64,000 nucleotides of DNA. It comes from a bacterium. Lineage in GTDB: Bacteria > Zhuqueibacterota > Zhuqueibacteria > Residuimicrobiales > Oceaniaggregativiventaceae. Below are positions 59,007-64,000 of the stretch, piece after piece (position 1 is the first letter of the stretch; each line of letters starts with the position of its first letter). The notes beneath the pieces are model-generated. The model did no database searches, was not told where the DNA came from, and was given only the letters and a program-made list of their open reading frames with translations. The stretch covers positions 142,122 through 206,121 of the forward strand of contig JAKQNP010000004.1 of assembly GCA_029565675.1 (NCBI GenBank), in the 5' to 3' direction. A program made the position numbers and the translations under genes.

Positions 59007-59918
59007 TTATTTACCAAAATCAAACGAATTCAATTCGTCGACGATCTTGCCGCTCTTGTCGAAGCGCATGACATAGAACTTTGATTCTGCGGCAAGTTTG
59101 GCAACCACATCCAAAGTCTTGTCCCACCATGCGGCGGTGACGAACGGCCGGATCACGCACGCCAGCAAACGGCTGCTGATCTGCCGGCGATCGATCAATG
59201 GAATGAGCCGGTTTTCGGCCGCCTGTTCGAGAAAACAGATCGCCCGCAGCGGCGCCGAGGTCGCCGAGACCAGGGGAATATCGCCGTGACTCCAGCTGCC
59301 GTAGACTTGCCAGCCGTCGTCGAACCGGCGCACGATGTTGCGGTCGTCGCACAGGATTTCGACCTCCAGGTCGCCGCGCTCGCCCGCATCGATCAGCATC
59401 TGCGTGGTGGTCGATTTGCCCGCTTCGGAATGGCCGACAAACAAGAACCCGGCGCCGTTCAGGATGGCGCCCGCCGAATGGAGATAACAGCCGCGACGGT
59501 CGGCCAGCAATTGCGCGATCAGAATCTGGTCCGAGGGAAAGGATGTCAGCGCCGTGTTGCCGCCCGTGCTCCACCCTGCCCCATCGGGGTGGTAGATGTG
59601 GCCCACCGAATGGTCGGCATTGAAAACAGCGACTTTCCACAACCGTTTGGTCGAACCGTTCGGCGAAATGCCGAGATAGAGATATCCCTGCGCGGTCTGA
59701 TAAATCGCCCACGGCGGCTTGCGGTAGCGCTCGATGCCCTCAACCGGCTCGACCTGCGCAGGCAACTCGAAATGGTGATAAAGGGTTACCGCGTCGTCGC
59801 CCGGTTCATCCACGCCAAAGAGCTCCAGCTTGTCGCTGAAGGTGGTGTCGGTGAGCGGCAGATCGCTGTGGATCTGCAACGTGATGCCGCCGATGCGGTA
59901 ACAACGGCTTGCGGTCAT
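59007..59918 (-). CDS. HPr-kinase-like P-loop protein, intact copy of the domain fused in the maturase
   Basis: About 303 residues. A 150-residue N-terminal part (YRIGGITLQIHSDLPL, PPWAIYQTAQGYLYLGISP) precedes the P-loop GHSEAGKSTTTQ and an acidic CDDRNIVRRF motif, as in HprK-like proteins of RiPP loci. The same two-part protein is fused to a radical SAM enzyme at 53746-55704 in decayed form. The ATG at 59918 has agga seven bases upstream; an ATG at 59978 with ggaagag close by would add 20 residues. It is located between precursors C and D in transcription order. A phosphotransferase role on the peptide is inferred. Confidence 0.85.
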   Translation of the reverse strand: MTASRCYRIGGITLQIHSDLPLTDTTFSDKLELFGVDEPGDDAVTLYHHFELPAQVEPVEGIERYRKPPWAIYQTAQGYLYLGISPNGSTKRLWKVAVFNADHSVGHIYHPDGAGWSTGGNTALTSFPSDQILIAQLLADRRGCYLHSAGAILNGAGFLFVGHSEAGKSTTTQMLIDAGERGDLEVEILCDDRNIVRRFDDGWQVYGSWSHGDIPLVSATSAPLRAICFLEQAAENRLIPLIDRRQISSRLLACVIRPFVTAAWWDKTLDVVAKLAAESKFYVMRFDKSGKIVDELNSFDFGK

Positions 59919-60316
59919 GCTATCGTCCTGTTCAGATAAACTCCCGGAGTGTCGGTTTTGGATATTTGTCACGTTCATGCTCTTCCGCGGCGGATTTTCC
60001 TATAATCGACAGGCATCGATACAATGAATCGGCTGGTGTATCGCAAGGATACAGTCGACAATAGGGCAAGGCTTATTCTCGTGTCAGCAGGTCAGCCTTT
60101 GTGCATCGATACACGCAGAAACGGGATGATTTTTTCGCGCTTTCCTGCCAGCTTTTTACACATTCAAATTGCCCATGAAAGCATGCAAATTTCATGCCTC
60201 AGCCCAACAGGTCCTTGCAATCAAAACAAAAGACTCTTGCTTGCGGCAAGACAATACCCCGCCCTCGACAGGCAAAGTGTCAGGAAAAGCGGTGCAGAGG
60301 AGAACGAGAGCAGTGG
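59919..60316. other. 398-base region between PqqD-like and HprK-like genes
   Basis: No gene is supported. The direct phrase gcatcgataca occurs twice, near 60013 and 60102. A 40-codon minus-strand frame with five cysteines (60073-60195) lacks both the family leader and a properly spaced ribosome binding site and is not accepted as a precursor. Confidence 0.5.
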
Positions 60317-60628
60317 CTATTCCGTCTGTGCAACCACGATTTTTCGCCGCGCCAGTTCTTCGATCAAGCCGAGCACGTCGCGCTCGATCTCGTCTAGCGG
60401 TGCGTCATACTCATCGGCCAGGGCAGCGGCGATCTCGGCCAGAGTGTTCCGGCCGTCCAGACGGTCCCAGATCATCTTGCCGGTCTCGTTCAGCGTATAG
60501 AGCTCGTCCTCCATGTCGCCGATGCCGGCTGCCAGGGGAATGATGATGATCTCCCCCTCGATCTCGCGCGCCACCACGTCCTCAGAGGGTTGATAGATGG
60601 TGTGCAAGGAAAGTTCGACTTGTTTCAC
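60317..60628 (-). CDS. PqqD-like RiPP recognition protein 3
   Basis: A 103-residue PqqD-type protein with EDELYTLNETGKMIWDRLDGRNTLAEIAAALADEYD, the complete family block, and a helical end EIERDVLGLIEELARRKIV. The start is a GTG at 60628 with ggaaa upstream. It is the only recognition protein in the minus-strand arm, although that arm has three maturases and four precursors; the shared KPEE leader could explain how one adaptor serves all. It lies 52 bases after precursor D. Confidence 0.9.
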   Translation of the reverse strand: MKQVELSLHTIYQPSEDVVAREIEGEIIIIPLAAGIGDMEDELYTLNETGKMIWDRLDGRNTLAEIAAALADEYDAPLDEIERDVLGLIEELARRKIVVAQTE

Positions 60629-60680
60629 TTTTTCCAGTTACCTTTTGTCTTTTGATGCAGAACGTTTTGTGAAAAGATAA

Positions 60681-60872
60681 TCAACTGGTGACAAACTCAT
60701 AGCAATTGTTCGTTCCCGCTTCTGATCCGCAGCCGTGTACTTCTCCCGTACCAGTGGCAAAGGGTCCATGTTTTCCAGGCCTTTTGCAGTTGAGGAGAAT
60801 CGCTTCCTCGGGTTTGTTTCTGGTGATGACTGAAAGTTTGGGCATAGGCCACTCTTTTTTGTGTGCAGTCAT
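60681..60872 (-). CDS. RiPP precursor peptide D
   Basis: A 63-residue peptide with leader KEWPMPKLSVITRNKPEEAI-LLNCK and a core with cysteines in HGCGSEAGTNNCYE, ending FVTS. The ATG has a strong ggagggg site six bases upstream. It lies 107 bases after maturase 5 in transcription order. A glycine-rich stretch (GPFATGTGEVHG) precedes the core cysteines. Confidence 0.88.
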   Translation of the reverse strand: MTAHKKEWPMPKLSVITRNKPEEAILLNCKRPGKHGPFATGTGEVHGCGSEAGTNNCYEFVTS

Positions 60873-60979
60873 CGTTGCTCCCCTCCGATAGATTGTTGCT
60901 CATTCTTTGAACTGCAAACAGGTACTTGAATTTGTCTGGAACGATTTTTATGTTGTGGTTTTTTACATAAAGAGTCGAA

Positions 60980-62203
60980 TCATGTCTCCGATTTTCGGTT
61001 GCTGAAATTGGCTATTCGTTCGCGCCAGTCTTCGACTTCCCAGGCTTTCTCGCCTTCATCGAGCAGCCCCAGATCGCGCGCCTGGACGTGCGCGATGGCA
61101 CAAAAATATTCCACCGGTGTATCCAGGTCGCCGTGTTCCTGCCAGGAACGCGCCGGGCACTGTTCGCAAAGACCCTTGAGAAAACAGCGGGCGCAGCGCT
61201 GCAAATAGTCCGGATTGGTCGCCCGTATCTCTCGCCATTTGGGAAAGACCTCGGTCAGGACAAATTTCAACGGCGACATATCGGCCGCCTCTGCCTCGTC
61301 AGCCCGATGCAGATCCCAGACCAGATCTGGATGGCGCAAGCCCATGCACATCTGCGCGCGGCCGTAGGCATCGACACATGCACCTTTGCCGGCGCCGCAG
61401 CCAAACAAGAGATCGCCCGAAGGTCCCATGAATTTGGCGCAGAACTGCTGCATCTCTTCCACATAACCCGGCCGGCTCGTCAACAGAGCCACGGATTCTT
61501 CCGGCGAAAAACGCAGGGATTCGATAACCCGATTCCTGGCCGGATTGTCGCGCCGGCCGCGCAGCTCAAAGTTGATGCTGTAGCCGGGCGAATCCTTCAT
61601 GTCGGCAGCTGTCAAGGCCCAGGCTTCGAACTCGGCCTGTTCCGACCGGTTGGCCGGCAACAGGCTCTGCTTGACGATGAAGCGAATCTTGTGTTCGCGC
61701 AACAGCTCGACCCCGCGCCAGAACCCGGCAAACGCGCCGGCTCGCGCCGCCACCGCATCATACGATTCCGCCTGCATGCCATAGACCGTCACTTCGACCA
61801 TTTTGCCGGGCGGAATGCGCGCCAGCAACTGCGCCAGTTCCGGCGTGATCAGCCGGGCATTGGTGAACAGAACCACCCGCATGCCCAGCCGCCGCGCAAA
61901 CAGATAGAGCTCTGTGAAATCGCGGCGCAAAAGCGGCTCGCCGCCGGTAAAGCGCACCGAGATGCAGCCCAGATCAGCAGCCTGCTGCAGCAGATCCTTG
62001 ATAAAAGCCGTGCTCATCTCGCGGCCGGCAAGCTCGGCGTCGTGCTCGGGCTGATTGATGCAGCAATGGATGCAGGCGTTGTTGCAGCGCTCGGTCAGCT
62101 CGATATCGAGATGGCTGAGCAGCGGCGCTTTGCCGTGCCAGGGATCGAAACGGCTTGGCGACAAGATGCGAACATATTCTTTCTGTGTGCTTTTTGAAAC
62201 CAT
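60980..62203 (-). CDS. Radical SAM/SPASM peptide maturase 5 (minus arm)
   Basis: A 407-residue enzyme with cluster cysteines C40, C44 and C47 (ERCNNACIHC), FTGGEPLLRRDFTEL, and a SPASM part with GCGAGKGACVDAYGRAQMC, CARCFLKGLCEQCPARSW and EYFCAIAHVQA. It shares the closing block with maturase 4. The first enzyme of the minus-strand operon, it starts 44 bases after precursor E, with aacaggtgtaa before the ATG. The product is inferred to be a cross-linked or otherwise modified form of precursors E or D. Confidence 0.92.
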   Translation of the reverse strand: MVSKSTQKEYVRILSPSRFDPWHGKAPLLSHLDIELTERCNNACIHCCINQPEHDAELAGREMSTAFIKDLLQQAADLGCISVRFTGGEPLLRRDFTELYLFARRLGMRVVLFTNARLITPELAQLLARIPPGKMVEVTVYGMQAESYDAVAARAGAFAGFWRGVELLREHKIRFIVKQSLLPANRSEQAEFEAWALTAADMKDSPGYSINFELRGRRDNPARNRVIESLRFSPEESVALLTSRPGYVEEMQQFCAKFMGPSGDLLFGCGAGKGACVDAYGRAQMCMGLRHPDLVWDLHRADEAEAADMSPLKFVLTEVFPKWREIRATNPDYLQRCARCFLKGLCEQCPARSWQEHGDLDTPVEYFCAIAHVQARDLGLLDEGEKAWEVEDWRERIANFSNRKSET

Positions 62204-62246
62204 TTACACCTGTTGCCGAAATGGATCCCTTTGGATTACACCACGT

Positions 62247-62447
62247 TTATGAAAGCGCCTCACTCATACACCAATGCACATGACCAGCACAATAACACCG
62301 ATTTGAAACAGACCCGTCACCCCAAACCGTTTGCGGCCCTTTTTCTTCGCCATATTTGCACATTTCCAAAACCGCCTCTTCCGGTTTGTTGCGGCTCATC
62401 ACCAAGAGTTCAGGTTTGTGCCAGCAAGATCTTTCCGCGGTTGACAT
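62247..62447 (-). CDS. RiPP precursor peptide E
   Basis: A 66-residue peptide with leader SCWHKPELLVMSRNKPEEAV-LEMCK and a core with cysteines in SNRCYCAGHVHWC, ending SEALS. The core has two histidines and a CYC pair not seen in the paralogues. The strong gaaggggg site precedes the ATG by six bases. It is the first gene of the minus-strand arm, so it is probably the most transcribed precursor. Confidence 0.88.
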   Translation of the reverse strand: MSTAERSCWHKPELLVMSRNKPEEAVLEMCKYGEEKGPQTVWGDGSVSNRCYCAGHVHWCMSEALS

Positions 62448-62485
62448 GAATACCCCCTTCGTTTGTTGAGTTTGCGATTACAGCC

Positions 62486-62582
62486 GCTTATACTATATGC
62501 GGTCGCGAAAAGGTGCTTTTCGCCTTTTGTGACATGCTGTCAGATATAATTTTCCATGAGATCTGGTGCAGCGCACCGAATC
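62486..62582. repeat. Diverged third copy of the twin-palindrome element
   Basis: The right end gatctggtgc-agc-gcaccgaatc (62560-62582) matches copies 1 and 2, and the interior cgcttat and gcgaaaaggtgcttttcg align with copy 2. The left palindrome is not recognised, so the copy is truncated or degraded. A separate short inverted repeat tgaca-tgc-tgtca lies at 62530-62542, within the probable control region of the minus-strand RiPP arm. Confidence 0.6.
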
Positions 62583-63024
62583 CGGTTCAAAAATGAATTC
62601 TGGTTAAAATTCGGCCTCGACGAGCAAATCGCCACAGCCGCAGGCAGATGAGCGGAAAAACCCCAGGTAAAAAAACAGAAAGAGCTGTACCCGGTGTCGG
62701 ATCACGGGATCGACAGCGCTTGCGCGCCAGGCGAACCCCAAAATCGACGCGACCGTTTCTCCTCTCCCCTGCGAGCCCATGTCATGCTTGTACCCGGACA
62801 CGCAATGAACTGAGGCGCCGAATTCCCTGTCGACTACCGCGGTACATCAGCGCTTGGCATGATGACCTTTTCTTCAATCGGGACAGATCAGGCGATCAAT
62901 TTCCCTCCTTGTTGCCGGGCAGCGGCCAACAGCAGAGCAGAGGCAGGCACTCCCCCGGGAATACGCTGATGTCCAATTTTACAATAAAAAGTATACAGTT
63001 TTTTATACAAAAGCAAGAATAAAA
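62583..63024. other. Intergenic region upstream of the right-end repeats
   Basis: No gene is supported in these 442 bases. A minus-strand frame of 65 codons (62604-62801) has no ribosome binding site and no family resemblance. The last 80 bases are AT-rich. Confidence 0.5.
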
Positions 63025-63051
63025 TGGTAACTGGTAACTGGTGACTGGTAA
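63025..63051. repeat. taactggt/tgactggt short repeat, second locus
   Basis: Same phrases as at 36938-36973, here three to four units, 26 kb away. It immediately precedes the gcaaagacgcaaag-type phrase repeats. Confidence 0.65.
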
Positions 63052-63069
63052 TAAAAATACAAAATCCAC

Positions 63070-63360
63070 CGCAAAGGCGCAAAGACGCAAAGGAAAGAAA
63101 CTAACTATTTTTTTTGTTTTTACTTTAAAATCTTTTGCTCTTCTTTGCGCCCTGGCGTCCTTGCGGTTAATATTTATTTTGCTCTTCTTTGCGTCTTGGC
63201 GTCCTTGCGGTTAATATTTATTTTGCTCTTCTTTGCGTCTTTGCGTCTTGGCGGTTAATCTTTCTCTTGCTCTTCTTTGCGTCTTGGCGTCTTGGCAGTT
63301 GATCTTTCACCGCAAAGACGAAAAATCCACCGCAAAGGCGCAAAGACGCAAAGGAAATAA
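63070..63360. repeat. Phrase-repeat block left of the GxxExxY gene
   Basis: The block is built from cgcaaagacgcaaag and its complement ctttgcgtcttggcg, each unit ending in ggttaa followed by an AT-rich linker. Positions 63223-63345 are exactly repeated at 63781-63903 on the other side of the gene. Units are of unequal length and spacing, so this is not a CRISPR array. Confidence 0.85.
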
Positions 63361-63747
63361 CTAGAAATTATTAACATATCGATGAAAACCTTCCTTTAAA
63401 ACTGGAACATTGAAATTTACGAGAAATCCTAAACATTTGTCCGCAAGCTTTAGATAAGAAATAATTTGTGCTGTATGCACAGGTAAAAGCATTTCTACTG
63501 ATTTTAGCTCGACAATTACTTGATTTTCGATGAGCAAATCGATACGCAAATCCCGTGATATTTGATATCCTTTATAATTTAACTGCAAAGGAACTTGCTG
63601 CTGAAAAGAAATCCTGCGAATAGTCAGCTCATGTGCCAGACACTGTTCATATATTGATTCCAACAATCCCGGCCCCATCTCTCGATGCACCTCGATGCAG
63701 CTCTCGAGAATCACCCGGGAAAGCCTATCCAAATTATCCCTCGTCAA
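63361..63747 (-). CDS. GxxExxY protein
   Basis: A 128-residue protein with GPGLLESIYEQCLAHEL, the motif after which the GxxExxY family is named, followed by QQVPLQLNYKGY and RIDLLIENQVIVELKSVEML, a PD-(D/E)XK-nuclease-like core (D and E-x-K). The function is unproven; family members lie in repeat-rich surroundings in many phyla. Here it sits between two exact 123-bp repeats. No ribosome binding site stands out upstream of the ATG. Confidence 0.9.
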   Translation of the reverse strand: MTRDNLDRLSRVILESCIEVHREMGPGLLESIYEQCLAHELTIRRISFQQQVPLQLNYKGYQISRDLRIDLLIENQVIVELKSVEMLLPVHTAQIISYLKLADKCLGFLVNFNVPVLKEGFHRYVNNF

Positions 63748-63780
63748 AAGTTTTTTCCCAAAAATATTGTTTCTTTATTC

Positions 63781-63903
63781 TTGCTCTTCTTTGCGTCTTT
63801 GCGTCTTGGCGGTTAATCTTTCTCTTGCTCTTCTTTGCGTCTTGGCGTCTTGGCAGTTGATCTTTCACCGCAAAGACGAAAAATCCACCGCAAAGGCGCA
63901 AAG
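63781..63903. repeat. Exact 123-bp direct repeat right of the GxxExxY gene
   Basis: Base-for-base identical to 63223-63345 in the listed sequence, in the same orientation. It contains ctttgcgtctttgcgtcttg, then gatctttcaccgcaaagacg. The identical copies enclose the gene with a spacer of 435 bases. Confidence 0.9.
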
Positions 63904-63954
63904 GCGCCAAGAAAAAACAAAAACCCATTTTTAGTTTTTTACTATCAAAATCTC

Positions 63955-64000
63955 TTGCTCTTCTTTGCGTCTTTGCGTCTTGGCGGTTGATCTTTCTCTT
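63955..64000. repeat. Third partial copy of the phrase repeat, cut by window end
   Basis: The sequence again begins ttgctcttctttgcgtcttt and continues to the window edge with one difference (ggttgatc in place of ggttaatc). It shows that the repeat array extends beyond the window. Confidence 0.8.

Noticed and set aside
60073..60195. 40-codon minus-strand frame with five cysteines
   Set aside because: It lacks the W-P-KPEE leader of the precursors, and the possible gagg site is only one base from the ATG.
62604..62801. 65-codon minus-strand frame
   Set aside because: No binding site and no resemblance to the precursor family; likely chance.
63070..64000. Possible CRISPR array in the repeat-rich right end
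   Set aside because: Units vary in length, spacers are not unique, phrases are nested and both orientations occur; no cas gene nearby.

Overview
The window comes from a Gram-negative bacterium of moderate to high G+C. It encodes outer-membrane beta-barrel proteins, YjbH-type barrels, an ExbB/ExbD-type motor, a Wzc-type co-polymerase and signal-peptide TPR proteins. The mixture (huge TPR proteins beside a TolQ/ExbD/AgmX set, pyruvoyl arginine decarboxylase with a deoxyhypusine-synthase-like protein, GxxExxY gene between short-phrase repeats, long NtrC/NarX-type signalling proteins) looks like an uncultured FCB-type lineage such as KSB1/Calditrichota, but the sequence alone does not prove a phylum.

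Layout. 0-5.2 kb: end of ribosomal protein L9, a small zinc ribbon, a YbbR protein, tsaD, and a VWA-type membrane protein. 5.6-14.7 kb: an envelope module of one beta-barrel, two TPR proteins, a small periplasmic protein, ExbB/TolQ, two ExbD/TolR and an AgmX/TonB-like protein. 14.7-19.2 kb (minus): an NtrC-type regulator, its sensor kinase and a trypsin-like protease. 19.5-22.9 kb: an ECF-S-like membrane protein and uvrA. 23-25.7 kb: a polyamine cassette (arginine to agmatine to putrescine, plus a DHS-like enzyme). 25.8-29.9 kb: class II aldolase, an unknown protein and a PduP-like aldehyde dehydrogenase. 29.9-35.5 kb (minus): LuxR-type regulator, multi-PAS kinase and a ParA/MinD-like ATPase. 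35.8-44.3 kb (minus): DUF362 protein, a prenyl-phosphate phosphoribosyltransferase-like protein and an exopolysaccharide set (two YjbH-like proteins, a lipoprotein, Wzc).

44.7-62.5 kb is the outstanding region: a compound radical-SAM RiPP locus. A plus-strand arm (47.2-52.9 kb) has two PqqD-like proteins, two radical SAM/SPASM enzymes, an HPr-kinase-like P-loop protein, a 79-residue precursor with four evenly spaced cysteines, an S26-like peptidase and a nucleotidyltransferase, with an ABC exporter divergent upstream. A minus-strand arm (62.4-52.9 kb) has four paralogous precursor peptides sharing the leader motif W-x(2)-P-x(3)-V-x(2)-R-[NS]-KPEE-[AS]-[VI]-L-x(2)-CK, three radical SAM/SPASM enzymes (one fused to a decayed copy of the HprK-like domain), an intact HprK-like protein, PqqD, an S26-like peptidase, a GNAT and a methyltransferase. 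The arms converge, and the minus-strand terminator lies inside the end of the plus-strand nucleotidyltransferase gene.

Non-coding structure: two 132-bp intergenic elements bounded by palindromes (a third diverged copy near 62.5 kb), A/T-rich phrase repeats at 26.7-27.2 kb, short taactggt repeats at two sites, and an exact 123-bp direct repeat on both sides of a GxxExxY gene at the right end. I saw no tRNA, rRNA, CRISPR array or transposase gene.
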